In this document: piece after piece, positions 1-7,919 of the stretch
Layout: each line of letters begins with the position of its first letter
Position numbering within the stretch: the first letter of the stretch is position 1
Source: Bacteroidales bacterium
GTDB taxonomy: Bacteria > Bacteroidota > Bacteroidia > Bacteroidales > UBA932
Direction: 5' to 3'
Assembly (NCBI GenBank): GCA_017446775.1
Contig: JAFSQE010000011.1
Span: 1 to 55,489 of the forward strand
Length of the DNA stretch: 55,489 bases
Position numbers and translations under genes: made by a program
Notes under the pieces: generated by a model
What the model was told of the DNA's origin: nothing
Seen by the model: only the letters and a program-made list of their open reading frames with translations
Databases searched by the model: none

Positions 1-46
1 CCAGCAGTAACATTAGCACGGAGAGTATGGTTGCAGCATTCTTCAT
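1..46 (-). CDS. Start of a probable SusC/TonB-dependent receptor gene (partial, cut by window edge)
   Basis: An ATG on the minus strand at 46 is preceded by a strong GGAGG at 56-60, inside the end of the FecR gene, and begins one base after the FecR stop codon. Fifteen codons are visible, reading MKNAATILSVLMLLL, the start of a signal peptide. In Bacteroidota a gene directly downstream of a FecR anti-sigma gene is usually a TonB-dependent receptor with an N-terminal signalling domain. That identity comes from position only, since none of the mature protein is in the window. Confidence 0.5.
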   Translation of the reverse strand, partial: MKNAATILSVLMLLL

Positions 47-47
47 A

Positions 48-1058
48 TCAATAGACCTCCATTATTTTGCGGCCGCTGCCGTCATTATTTTCCAGAGTCT
101 TGAAGCGTATCCCGTCGGCAAGTTCAAAGTCCTGCAGGATGGTCTGCAGGCTCTCGCTGCCCAGATTGCCGGTATAGCATTTGCCCGCAATGGCCTTGTT
201 CTTGACAGTGAAGCTCACGCAGAACCGGTTTCCTATCTGCCTCAGGGCCTCTTCCAGCGGAGTGTCGCAGAATGCGAATCCTCCTTCTTTCCAGGCCAGG
301 GCCCCGTTGATGTCTGCCTGAGCGATTTCCACGGCTCTTGTCCCGGGCGCAAGGGTGGCGCACTGGCCCGGCAGCACCGTCGCCGTCTTGCTCTGCCCGG
401 AAGCATCCGTCCAATGCAGATTGATCCCGCCCTCTTCGAGCCAGGCGCGCACTTTGCGGCCCGGCATATTGTAGGCATCCACATTGAAGCGGGTGCCGGT
501 CACTTGTATGTCCATCTCGTGGGTGTGCACGATAAACGGGTGCTGCTTGTCGTGCGCTATGTCGAAGAAAGCTTCGCCGTCCAGCTCTACTTCCCGCTTG
601 CTTTTGCCAAAGCTGCCCGGATAGGAGAGTGTGCTGCCTGCATTCAGTTGCACGGTGCTTCCGTCAGGCAGAGTGATGAAAGAAAGCATACCTGTGACGG
701 TGCGCAGTTGCACCGTTGCCGGTTCGCTTTCCTTCTGGCCGGACAGCCTGTGCAAGAGCATTCCGGCGGCCAGTACTACCGGGATAAGCAGGGCTGCAGC
801 CACGTTGCGCGCAAGCATCAGTGTTTTTTTGTTCCAGGCTGCGGCAATCCTGGACTGCGTCTTTTTCAGGGCAGCCTCTGCGTCGAAGCGCTTTGGGGCC
901 CCGGCAGTGTCGGCGGCAAAGCAGATGTTGTAAATCTCCTGGGCGTGCAGCCTGTTTTCCTCGGCCTCACGCAGCCAGGCGGCCAGGGTGTCTATCTCGT
1001 CTGCAGATAGTTCTCCGTTGTACCATCGGACAAGCATCGTGTCGTAATCGCGAGTCAT
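48..1058 (-). CDS. FecR-family anti-sigma factor
   Basis: 336 residues. This type of protein spans the inner membrane, holds an ECF sigma factor inactive and relays a signal from an outer-membrane receptor. The N-terminal cytoplasmic part (about 1-83) resembles anti-sigma domains, with DTLAAWLREAEENR near residues 24-37. One membrane segment lies near 85-103 (AAALLIPVVLAAGML). The periplasmic FecR domain follows (LPDGSTVQLNAGSTLSYPG; LDGEAFFDI; FIVHT; VTGTRFNVDAY), and the C terminus has the usual domain after FTVKNKAIAGKCYTGNL. The next gene downstream begins a secreted protein, probably the partner receptor. The candidate sigma factor is divergent at 1144, whereas sigma and anti-sigma are more often collinear. 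Family assignment is firm; the glycan sensed is unknown. Confidence 0.93.
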   Translation of the reverse strand: MTRDYDTMLVRWYNGELSADEIDTLAAWLREAEENRLHAQEIYNICFAADTAGAPKRFDAEAALKKTQSRIAAAWNKKTLMLARNVAAALLIPVVLAAGMLLHRLSGQKESEPATVQLRTVTGMLSFITLPDGSTVQLNAGSTLSYPGSFGKSKREVELDGEAFFDIAHDKQHPFIVHTHEMDIQVTGTRFNVDAYNMPGRKVRAWLEEGGINLHWTDASGQSKTATVLPGQCATLAPGTRAVEIAQADINGALAWKEGGFAFCDTPLEEALRQIGNRFCVSFTVKNKAIAGKCYTGNLGSESLQTILQDFELADGIRFKTLENNDGSGRKIMEVY

Positions 1059-1095
1059 CGAATCCTATTTTTGTTTTATTATTTAGACATTTAAT

Positions 1096-1110
1096 GGGGA
1101 AAAATTCCCC
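1096..1110. promoter_or_regulatory. Inverted repeat between anti-sigma and sigma genes
   Basis: GGGGAA-AAA-TTCCCC is a perfect 6-bp inverted repeat in the 85-bp gap between the divergent fecR-like and sigma genes. A near-consensus -7 box for the sigma gene (CATTTTTG, one mismatch to TAnnTTTG) follows at about 1119-1127. The repeat could be an operator. It is short, so chance is possible. Confidence 0.3.
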
Positions 1111-1143
1111 GAAAATTGTCATTTTTGTATAGACTGATTATTT

Positions 1144-1695
1144 ATGGAAACATCCGACCGGGAAGCATTATTGCTCAAAAGGCTCCGCAAGGGCAGCAGG
1201 GACGCATTCGAGACCCTGTTCCGCTTGTACTATGCCCCTTTGTGCGTGCACGCTTCTCACTATGTCGGAGACCAGGATGCAGAAAACATCGTGCAGGACC
1301 TGATGGCGCATCTGTGGGAAAACCGTCGCCGCCTGGAGATCAGCACTTCGCTTCGTGCATATCTATACAAGGCAGTGCGCAACCGTGCGCTCACGCTGCT
1401 GGCCCGCAGCAAGACTGCCGGCAAGGTGCTGGACAACATAGGCCGCTCCATGGATTTTTATTTCCTGCCACCGTCCTGCCCGTTTGACGAGCTTATGTCA
1501 ATGTTTGAAAAGGCAATGAGTAAACTGCCCGAAGAAGTGCGCGAAGCCTTCTTGCAAAGCCGATTCGAAGGCAAGACCTATAAAGAAATAGCCGCAGAAG
1601 CCAATGTGAGCGTCAAGATTATCGACCACCGCATCCAGAAGGCCGTGACCCACCTGCGGCGCCAGATGGCCTTCCTGCTTCCCAATCCGGCCTGA
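1144..1695 (+). CDS. RNA polymerase sigma-70 factor, ECF subfamily
   Basis: 183 residues. An ECF sigma factor recruits RNA polymerase to a small regulon, here probably the polysaccharide locus running off the left edge. Region 2 covers roughly residues 17-85 (DAFETLFRLYYAPLCVHA, then DAENIVQDLMAHLWENR and SLRAYLYKAVRNRAL). Region 4 covers about 118-175 (LPEEVREAFLQSRFEGKTY, KEIAAEANVSVKIIDHRIQK), the helix-turn-helix. The length is typical for Bacteroidota FecI-like sigma factors. It is divergent from the FecR gene, its likely anti-sigma, and converges on the GH88 gene with a 5-bp gap. Confidence 0.95.
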   Translation: METSDREALLLKRLRKGSRDAFETLFRLYYAPLCVHASHYVGDQDAENIVQDLMAHLWENRRRLEISTSLRAYLYKAVRNRALTLLARSKTAGKVLDNIGRSMDFYFLPPSCPFDELMSMFEKAMSKLPEEVREAFLQSRFEGKTYKEIAAEANVSVKIIDHRIQKAVTHLRRQMAFLLPNPA

Positions 1696-1700
1696 CGAAT

Positions 1701-2867
1701 TTATCTGCCAAGGCGAATCAGGGCTTCCAGAAAATAATAATCGGCATAGCTGAGCGGGACATCCACTTCTCCGCCGCCAGGCAGGTTGCCCACGCTGTGA
1801 CGCAGCAGAAAGTTGCCGTTGCCCTCTGTGGCAAAGTATTCTTCAGAAGCAAGGGTGCGTACCTGGTGCAGTGCCATCCTGTGGCATCTGCGGGCCAGTT
1901 TGCTGTCTGCAGTCAGACCCGAAAGTTCTGCAAAGGCAGAGGCCATAATAGCCCCGGCGGAGGCATCGCGATATGTGTCTGGTATGCCTGGGTCGTCAAA
2001 GTCCCAGTATGGGACGCCGTCTTTGGGCAGGCGTTTCAGCAGCATCTCTGCGATGTTTTCTGCCCGGGTTAGAAACGCTGTCTGCCCAGTCTCCCTATAC
2101 ATCATTGTGTAGCCGTAAAGCGCCCAGGCTTGCCCCCGGGCCCAGGCGGAGTCGTCGCTGTAGCCCTGGCGGGTGCACTTGAAGTCCACATCGCCGCTCT
2201 GAGGGTCATAGGCCACCACGTGCCAGGTGGTGTAGTCATTCCTGAAATGATTTTTCATTGTGGTATTCGCGTGGCACACAGCAATATCTTTCAACGAGTC
2301 GGCACCAAAAAGCTTTGCTGCAGTAGTCAGAAGTTCCAGATTCATCATATTGTCTATAATGACCGTGAATTTTGACTCCCTGAACTCGCCCCAGCTCAGG
2401 GTGCAGCCCACCTGCGGGTTAAACCTTGCCGCAAGATTTTCGGCACCGGCCTTTATTGCAGGCAGGAAGCAACTGTCGCGGGTTATTCTCCAGGCATTGC
2501 CAAAGCTGCAGCCAATCATAAAGCCTATGTCGTGGCCCACATTGTACTGCGGCAGAGAGGTGAGTTCCAGCGTGCGCCGGCTGGCAATCTCCAGCAGTTT
2601 TTCATTTCCGGTGTACTCATACGCCTGCCAGGCTGTGCCGGCAAAAAAGCCGCTGGTCCAAGCCCTTATGCCGGCGTCCTTCACCTGCTCGTGTTCAAAG
2701 GTGCGGGGTGACATGCCTTGTGCGACCCGGGCGTCCATATCTATGATTTGCTGCACCGCAATGGGAAAGACCCTTTTGGAAATATGCTCTGCACTCTCGC
2801 TGCAGGAAAGTGTTACGGTCGCTGTAATGAAAAGCAGAATAAAGAAAACAAATGTCTTGTCAGTCAT
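1701..2867 (-). CDS. Glycoside hydrolase family 88 (unsaturated glucuronyl hydrolase-like) lipoprotein
   Basis: 388 residues. GH88 enzymes hydrate and open the 4,5-unsaturated uronic acid left at the non-reducing end of oligosaccharides by polysaccharide lyases (glycosaminoglycans, gellan, ulvan, pectins). The N terminus is a hydrophobic signal ending at TVTLSC, a loose lipobox, so surface or periplasmic anchoring is likely. The two conserved Asp positions of the family are visible in NVGHDIGFM and in IIDNMMNLELL. YSDDSAWARGQAWALYGYT is the other diagnostic block. The (alpha/alpha)6 barrel is complete. It sits next to the sigma/anti-sigma pair, so it probably belongs to the same locus. Substrate cannot be told. 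Confidence 0.92.
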   Translation of the reverse strand: MTDKTFVFFILLFITATVTLSCSESAEHISKRVFPIAVQQIIDMDARVAQGMSPRTFEHEQVKDAGIRAWTSGFFAGTAWQAYEYTGNEKLLEIASRRTLELTSLPQYNVGHDIGFMIGCSFGNAWRITRDSCFLPAIKAGAENLAARFNPQVGCTLSWGEFRESKFTVIIDNMMNLELLTTAAKLFGADSLKDIAVCHANTTMKNHFRNDYTTWHVVAYDPQSGDVDFKCTRQGYSDDSAWARGQAWALYGYTMMYRETGQTAFLTRAENIAEMLLKRLPKDGVPYWDFDDPGIPDTYRDASAGAIMASAFAELSGLTADSKLARRCHRMALHQVRTLASEEYFATEGNGNFLLRHSVGNLPGGGEVDVPLSYADYYFLEALIRLGR

Positions 2868-2974
2868 AGCCGGATATGTATTTCGATATAAAGACTGTCA
2901 AAACACATATTTTCCCCATAAAAAACCTCCCCGCAATTCGAAGCAGCGGATAGGTTTTGTATTAAGGCTAAACC

Positions 2975-4279
2975 TTATTTCACCAGCTGGTAGTGCGGGC
3001 CGAAGCGCTCGAAGGCGGCGCGGTCCAGAGCCTCGCGGTGGTCGGGATGTGCAACGGAAATGATGGCCTTTGCACGCTCCTGGAGCGATTTGCCGTAAAG
3101 ATCCACTGCACCGTATTCAGTAACCAGGTAGTGGATATGCGCGCGTGTGGTCACTACGCCAGCACCCTCGGTGAGCACCGGAGCAATCTTGCTGATGCCC
3201 TTGTTGGTTACAGAAGGCATGGCGATGATGGCCTTGCCGCCCTGGGAAAGCGATGCACCATAGGTGAAATCGATCTGTCCGCCTACGCCGCTGTAGAACT
3301 TGGTGCCCAGGGAATCGGCGCAAACCTGGCCGGTAAGGTCAACCTGCAGAGCAGAGTTGATGGCGGTCATCTTGGGGTTCTTGGCAATAACGAACGGGTC
3401 GTTGGTGTAGCCCACGTCCATCATGGCCACCATGGGGTTGTCGTCTATAAAGTCGTAAACTTCCTGACTTCCCATCAGGAAGGTAGATACCATCTTGCCG
3501 GGGTCGGTGGCCTTGTTGGCACCGGTAATCACCCCCTTCTCTACCAGCGGCAGAACGCCGTCGGCAAACATCTCGGTGTGGATACCAAGGTCTTTGTGGT
3601 CGCCCAGCTGTGCCAGCACGGCGTTGGGGATGGCACCGATGCCCATCTGCAGGCAGGCGCCGTCCTCTACCAGAGCCGCGCAGTTCTTTCCGATAGCGGT
3701 CTCGATTTCGTTAGGCTGGGTGAAGGTGGCGGGTTCCAGCGGAGTGTTGTCCTCTACAAACAAGTCAATCTTGCTCAGCGGGATGATTGCCTGACCCCAT
3801 GAACGGGGAACGTGCCTGTTGACCACTGCAATCACGGTTTTGGCGCATTCGATAGCTGCCAGGGTGGCATCTACGCTGGTTCCCAGCGACACGAATCCGT
3901 GCTTGTCGGGGGGACACACCTGAATCATTGCCACGTCGCAGGGGAGCGCGCCGCAGCGGTACAGTTTCTGGGTTTCGCTCAGGTGTACGGGAATGTAGTC
4001 TGCATATCCGGCCTGGACACCCTTGCGCACGTTTGCGCCCACGAAGAAAGCCTGGTGGAAGAAGATTCCGGAGTACTTCTCGTCTGTGTAGGGGGCGGGA
4101 CCCTCGGTGTGGAGGTGGTGGATAAACACATTCTTGATTTCACCTGCATCCGCACGGCGGCAAAGAGCCTGGATGAGTACCTGCGGAGCGCTTGCTACAG
4201 AACTGAAATGGACATGGTCGCCGCTCTTGACAACCTTGACGGCCTCGTCTGCGCTGATAAACTTGATATTATTGTTCAT
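2975..4279 (-). CDS. Acetyl-CoA hydrolase/transferase family CoA-transferase (4-hydroxybutyrate/acetate type)
   Basis: 434 residues. It belongs to the family of butyryl-CoA:acetate, 4-hydroxybutyrate and succinate/acetate CoA-transferases, cytoplasmic enzymes that swap CoA between acyl groups at the end of fermentation. The N-terminal half carries VHFSSVASAPQVLIQALCRR. The C-terminal half carries GIHTEMFADG, whose Glu aligns with the known catalytic glutamate of the 4-hydroxybutyrate enzyme, and GVGGQIDFTYGAS, the oxyanion/CoA-binding signature. ITEYG-type VTEYGAVDL is near the end. The gene is monocistronic and divergent from mazG. The acyl substrate cannot be decided from sequence; acetate, propionate, butyrate or 4-hydroxybutyrate are all possible. 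Confidence 0.9.
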   Translation of the reverse strand: MNNNIKFISADEAVKVVKSGDHVHFSSVASAPQVLIQALCRRADAGEIKNVFIHHLHTEGPAPYTDEKYSGIFFHQAFFVGANVRKGVQAGYADYIPVHLSETQKLYRCGALPCDVAMIQVCPPDKHGFVSLGTSVDATLAAIECAKTVIAVVNRHVPRSWGQAIIPLSKIDLFVEDNTPLEPATFTQPNEIETAIGKNCAALVEDGACLQMGIGAIPNAVLAQLGDHKDLGIHTEMFADGVLPLVEKGVITGANKATDPGKMVSTFLMGSQEVYDFIDDNPMVAMMDVGYTNDPFVIAKNPKMTAINSALQVDLTGQVCADSLGTKFYSGVGGQIDFTYGASLSQGGKAIIAMPSVTNKGISKIAPVLTEGAGVVTTRAHIHYLVTEYGAVDLYGKSLQERAKAIISVAHPDHREALDRAAFERFGPHYQLVK

Positions 4280-4297
4280 CTATAAAATGATTATGAT

Positions 4298-4305
4298 TAA
4301 TTTTG
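4298..4305 (+). promoter_or_regulatory. -7 promoter box for mazG operon
   Basis: TAATTTTG matches the Bacteroidota -7 consensus TAnnTTTG exactly. It predicts a transcript starting near 4309-4312, leaving about 17-20 nt before the ATG at 4329. That argues against the longer in-frame starts upstream. A TTG at 4272-4274 lies 23 nt away, slightly too far for a good -33. Confidence 0.6.
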
Positions 4306-4328
4306 CGCGCGAAGTTACAAAATTTACG

Positions 4329-5156
4329 ATGAACAGAGAAAAACAATTGGAGGCCTTCAACCGCCTGCTGGATGTGATGGATACCTTGCGCGAGAAGTGC
4401 CCCTGGGATCGCAAACAGACCATAGATTCGCTCCGCCCGAACACGATAGAAGAGGTTTACGAACTCTCCGACGCCATACTTGCCCACGATATGCACAATA
4501 TCTCCAAGGAGTTGGGCGACGTGCTGCTGCACATTGTGTTCTACTCCAAGATCGGGAGCGAGCAGGGCGCGTTTGATATCGGCGATGTGTGCAACCAGAT
4601 TTGCGACAAGCTGATATACCGCCATCCGCACGTTTATCCACCTAAGGAAGATGGCAGCCAGCTGGCTAAGGATTCCTCCGGTGCCACCAATGCAGACCAG
4701 GTGATCAAGAACTGGGAGCAGCTCAAACGCCAGGAGAAAGATGGCAACAAGACCGTCTTGAGCGGCGTTCCCGGCGGCCTGCCCCCGCTTATCAAGGCTT
4801 ACCGCATGCAGGACAAGGCGCGCGCCGTGGGCTTTGACTGGGAGAAGAAAGAGGAGGTTTGGGATAAGGTGGAAGAGGAGATCGGCGAGCTGCGCGAGGC
4901 TCTGGCGGCCGTTGGCGAGGACGGAGAAGGCCGCGACAATGCGCAGGGCGAACTGGGCGACCTTCTGTTCGCGATAGTGAATGCTTCCCGCCTTTACAAG
5001 CTTAACCCCGATACGGCGCTTGAAACCACCTGCAACAAGTTCCGCAGCCGCTTCACTTATGTGGAGCTCAAGGCGCGCGAGATGGGGCGCGACCTCAAGG
5101 ATATGACCCTGGCAGAGATGGACGCTCTCTGGGAAGAGGCCAAGAAATCAGAATGA
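4329..5156 (+). CDS. mazG: Nucleoside triphosphate pyrophosphohydrolase MazG
   Basis: 275 residues from ATG 4329. MazG hydrolyses (d)NTPs to monophosphates and pyrophosphate and cleans the nucleotide pool. Two tandem MazG domains are visible. The first has CPWDRKQTIDSLRPNTIEE, then EVYELSDAI and ELGDVLLHIVFYSKIG, with the EExxE/ExxD metal-binding helices. The second has VGFDWEKKEEVWDKVEEE and ELGDLLFAIVNASRLY. The frame is open upstream to 4107, but this start matches family N termini (MNREKQLEAFNRLLDVM) and sits just behind the -7 box. Its last four bases overlap tcdA. Confidence 0.95.
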   Translation: MNREKQLEAFNRLLDVMDTLREKCPWDRKQTIDSLRPNTIEEVYELSDAILAHDMHNISKELGDVLLHIVFYSKIGSEQGAFDIGDVCNQICDKLIYRHPHVYPPKEDGSQLAKDSSGATNADQVIKNWEQLKRQEKDGNKTVLSGVPGGLPPLIKAYRMQDKARAVGFDWEKKEEVWDKVEEEIGELREALAAVGEDGEGRDNAQGELGDLLFAIVNASRLYKLNPDTALETTCNKFRSRFTYVELKAREMGRDLKDMTLAEMDALWEEAKKSE

Positions 5157-5881
5157 CTATGGCAGAGTCCTGGCAGCAGCGTACGGCCCTTCTGATGGGG
5201 GAGGATGCCCTGGCCCGCCTGGCGTCGGGCACGGTGGCGGTTGTGGGCGTCGGTGGCGTAGGTGCCTATGCCGCAGAGATGATTGTGCGCGCGGGTATCG
5301 GCCACATCGTGCTGCTGGATTGCGACATCGTTAGCCCTTCCGACAAGAACCGGCAGTTGCTGGCCACAGATTCCGCTATGGGCCGCGTCAAGGTTGAGGT
5401 GATGGGTGCCCGGCTTAAGGATATCAATCCAGCACTTCAAATCGATATTGTTGCCGATTATCTTACAGAGGATAATGTAGCGCAGTGCCTGGGCGGTTTC
5501 AAGATAGATTTTCTGGTCGATGCCATCGATACTCTTGCACCCAAGCTTGCGCTTATCGAGTATTGCGTTAAAAGCGGCATCCCCCACGTCAGCTCTATGG
5601 GCAGCGGTGCAAAGTTCGACGCCACAAAGGTGCGGCTGGTAGATCTTTCAAAGAGTTACAACTGCCCGCTGGCATATATCGTCCGCAAAAAGCTTCGCAA
5701 AAAAGGCATCGAGAAGGGGTTCAAGGTGGTCTTCAGCGAAGAGCTGCCGCAGCGCGAGGCAATCGTAGAGGATGCCGGCCGCAACAAAAAATCCCAGGTA
5801 GGCACCATATCCTACATGCCGGCGGTGTTCGGCTGCGTGTGCGCGCAGGCCGCGATTGATTTCTTCAGGAATAATTACTAA
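5153..5881 (+). CDS. tcdA: tRNA threonylcarbamoyladenosine dehydratase (ThiF/E1-like)
   Basis: 242 residues. TcdA (CsdL) uses ATP to dehydrate t6A37 of tRNA to its cyclic form. The E1-like Rossmann fold shows VVGVGGVGAYAAEMIVRAG at the nucleotide site and LLDCDIVSPSDKNRQLLA, with the arginine and lysine that bind ATP phosphates. DFLVDAIDTLAPKLALIEYC and the length match TcdA rather than ThiF or MoeB. ATG 5153 overlaps the mazG stop in an ATGA arrangement, suggesting translational coupling; ATG 5159 is an alternative. A 60-bp gap with a small hairpin (CGATTG-TAGAG-CAATCG) separates it from prfA. Confidence 0.93.
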   Translation: MTMAESWQQRTALLMGEDALARLASGTVAVVGVGGVGAYAAEMIVRAGIGHIVLLDCDIVSPSDKNRQLLATDSAMGRVKVEVMGARLKDINPALQIDIVADYLTEDNVAQCLGGFKIDFLVDAIDTLAPKLALIEYCVKSGIPHVSSMGSGAKFDATKVRLVDLSKSYNCPLAYIVRKKLRKKGIEKGFKVVFSEELPQREAIVEDAGRNKKSQVGTISYMPAVFGCVCAQAAIDFFRNNY

Positions 5882-5941
5882 CTTGGCACGATTGTAGAGC
5901 AATCGGCTAATCCAACCGTATTATACAACTATACAGACAGA

Positions 5942-7033
5942 ATGGCAGAGAACAAGTTATTGGAGAAACTCGAAGACCTCAAGGTAAAGTACGCTTCGTT
6001 GCAGAATCAGCTCGCCGATCCGGAACTGATCAGCGATATGAAGCGCTTTGTGCAGGTCAATAAGGAATATAAGGAACTGGAGCCGATTATTGCGGCAGGG
6101 GCGGAGTATCGCCGTCAGGTAGAGAGCCTGGATATCGCCAAGGATATCCTTCTTAACGAGAAGGACCCTGATCTGCGCGAGATGGCCAAGGCTGAGGCTG
6201 CAGAGATAGAGGAGCGCCTCCCCAAGATGGAGGAGGATATCAAGCTGCTGCTTATCCCTGCCGACCCCGAAGACGACAAGAACGCCATCCTTGAGATCCG
6301 CGGCGGCACCGGTGGCGACGAGGCTGCCATTTTTGCCGGCGACCTGTTCCGCATGTACACCAAATACTGCGAGAAGAAGGGCTGGAGGCTGGAGGTAAAC
6401 AGTTTCAGCGAAGGGGCCATGGGCGGCTACAAAGAGATTGTCTGCAAGATATCCGGAGAAAAGGTCTACGGCACCCTTAAATACGAGAGTGGCGTACACC
6501 GCGTGCAGCGCGTTCCGCAAACCGAGACGCAGGGTCGTGTGCACACTTCCGCAGCGTCGGTGGCAGTGCTTCCCGAGGCAGATGAGTTTGATGTCGACCT
6601 TAATATGAACGATGTCCGCAAGGACACTTACTGCGCGTCGGGTCCCGGCGGACAGTGTGTCAACACAACTTATTCCGCAGTGCGCCTGACCCATATCCCC
6701 ACCGGTCTGGTAGTGCAGTGCCAGGATCAGAAATCCCAGATCAAGAACTTTGAAAAGGCCCTGGAAGAACTCCGTACCCGTCTCTACAATTTCGAGTACC
6801 AGAAATACATGAGCGAGATCTCGGCCAAGCGCAAGACCCTTGTCTCCACGGGCGACCGAAGCGCCAAGATCCGTACCTACAACTATCCCCAGAGCCGTGT
6901 CACCGACCACCGCATCGGCTACACCATGTACAACCTGCCCGTCTTTATGGACGGAGAAATCCAGGAACTCATAGACCAGTTGCAAATCGCAGAGAACGCA
7001 GAACGTCTGAAAGCCGCAGGCGAAGAGGAATAA
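5942..7033 (+). CDS. prfA: Peptide chain release factor 1
   Basis: 363 residues, full length. RF1 reads UAA and UAG in the ribosomal A site and triggers peptide release. The GGQ motif is at residues 236-238 (SGPGGQCVNTTYSAVRLTH), followed by the conserved QSQIKN-like stretch. The C-terminal IRTYNYPQSRVTDHRIG is characteristic of RF1. The N-terminal coiled-coil domain and the GGTGGDEAAIFAGDLFRMY block are intact. It probably belongs to the mazG-tcdA transcription unit and abuts the next gene with no gap. Confidence 0.98.
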   Translation: MAENKLLEKLEDLKVKYASLQNQLADPELISDMKRFVQVNKEYKELEPIIAAGAEYRRQVESLDIAKDILLNEKDPDLREMAKAEAAEIEERLPKMEEDIKLLLIPADPEDDKNAILEIRGGTGGDEAAIFAGDLFRMYTKYCEKKGWRLEVNSFSEGAMGGYKEIVCKISGEKVYGTLKYESGVHRVQRVPQTETQGRVHTSAASVAVLPEADEFDVDLNMNDVRKDTYCASGPGGQCVNTTYSAVRLTHIPTGLVVQCQDQKSQIKNFEKALEELRTRLYNFEYQKYMSEISAKRKTLVSTGDRSAKIRTYNYPQSRVTDHRIGYTMYNLPVFMDGEIQELIDQLQIAENAERLKAAGEEE

Positions 7034-7678
7034 ATGCGCAAATACGGTACCTGTTTCTTCGAGCAGTATGCTCAGATTGCCCTGGCCACACTGCTGGGGG
7101 AGGAGTTTGATTGCCTGGAGAACAAAGACCGGCCAGATCTTCAGAGCGCCGACGGACACACTCTGGGCATAGAAGTTACCCGCGCTATGGACGAGAGCAA
7201 GAAGGCAGAAGACGAACTGCTTCTGGATATGGCTGGCGTCACCGCCTGCCGCAGGGACAGGGCGGCGTTGGAGGAGATCCTGCAGAGCGGATATGCCTTC
7301 GGCCTGGAAGAAAGCGGCGTTATCGGCATCAAGGAGATGCTCTACTGGAAGATGGCACTCCCCATGCAGCGCATTCTGGAGAGCAAGGTAGCCAAGGTCG
7401 GCAATGGATTCTACGGCCACTTTGACAAAATGGGGCTATTTGTGTTCAGCAAAGATGACCTGGAAGAGGTGGACGCCATCAAAACCATGAATTATATCAT
7501 CGGCCTTCAGAAGTACCAGCTCAACCGCTACAACCGCCTCTATCTGGCCGATGTCAACGATCTGTTTGTCTGCAATCTGGACGACGGCCTGCAAGCCACC
7601 TCCCGCCTTAGCCGCTATCCCATCTCCCAGGCCCAGCGCACCTACTTCTACCACCAGGCCCTCTCCCGCCAGGAGTAA
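7034..7678 (+). CDS. Uncharacterised protein, possibly PD-(D/E)xK-fold nuclease-like
   Basis: 214 residues, starting at the base after the prfA stop, so it is surely co-expressed. I do not recognise a named family. The N-terminal third contains RPDLQSADGHTLGIEVTRA: a PD pair followed by a glycine-containing hairpin and GIEVT. This is the pattern of restriction-endonuclease-like folds (PD...ExK) with Thr in place of the usual Lys. Later parts are alpha-helical with many aromatic residues (MNYIIGLQKYQLNRYNRLYL). There is no signal peptide or membrane segment. Base composition is like prfA, so this is probably an old neighbour rather than part of the AT-rich islet. Nuclease activity is only a guess. 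Confidence 0.6.
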   Translation: MRKYGTCFFEQYAQIALATLLGEEFDCLENKDRPDLQSADGHTLGIEVTRAMDESKKAEDELLLDMAGVTACRRDRAALEEILQSGYAFGLEESGVIGIKEMLYWKMALPMQRILESKVAKVGNGFYGHFDKMGLFVFSKDDLEEVDAIKTMNYIIGLQKYQLNRYNRLYLADVNDLFVCNLDDGLQATSRLSRYPISQAQRTYFYHQALSRQE

Positions 7679-7693
7679 AGTCCTATTCATCCC

Positions 7694-7706
7694 GCTGCCA
7701 ACGGAG
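7694..7706 (+). repeat. 13-bp direct repeat, left copy
   Basis: GCTGCCAACGGAG occurs here and again at 8229-8241, on either side of the Xre-type gene. It may mark the ends of a mobile segment or be a remnant of duplication. Confidence 0.45.
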
Positions 7707-7840
7707 CGGAGCTGCCACAAAAACGTACATCCGTTTTTAAAAACAGAAATAATTCGGTCGTTCGTCACAATTTGAGATTATGTCCCTTCATTGACGTTTG
7801 GTTGTCTTAGTTTTGAGGCTGATAGAATATGTCGGTTTTC

Positions 7841-7882
7841 ATACAACTGACAGTTGTATAAGTAAACTATTTGCTATATTTG
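7841..7882 (+). promoter_or_regulatory. Promoter with palindromic operator for the Xre-type gene
   Basis: A perfect palindrome ATACAACTG-A-CAGTTGTAT lies at 7841-7859. Its right arm contains TTG (7854-7856), which with an 18-nt gap precedes a perfect -7 box TATATTTG at 7875-7882. A DNA-binding protein on the palindrome would block the promoter, so autoregulation by the downstream Xre-type protein is the simplest reading. Confidence 0.7.
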
Positions 7883-7919
7883 CAGCGGTATATCTAAGAA
7901 CTGCTATTAGACAGGTATT

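Noticed and set aside
4107-4328. Upstream extension of the mazG reading frame (open from 4107)
   Set aside because: It overlaps the divergent CoA-transferase gene, and a -7 box at 4298-4305 places the transcript start after it. MazG homologues begin at the 4329 ATG.
5957-7420. Long open frame antisense to prfA (487 codons)
   Set aside because: It is a shadow frame in GC-rich coding DNA with no recognisable domain, and it runs through prfA and its neighbour. The same applies to long antisense frames at 47152-48510, 48859-49914, 32101-33819 and 38666-40087.
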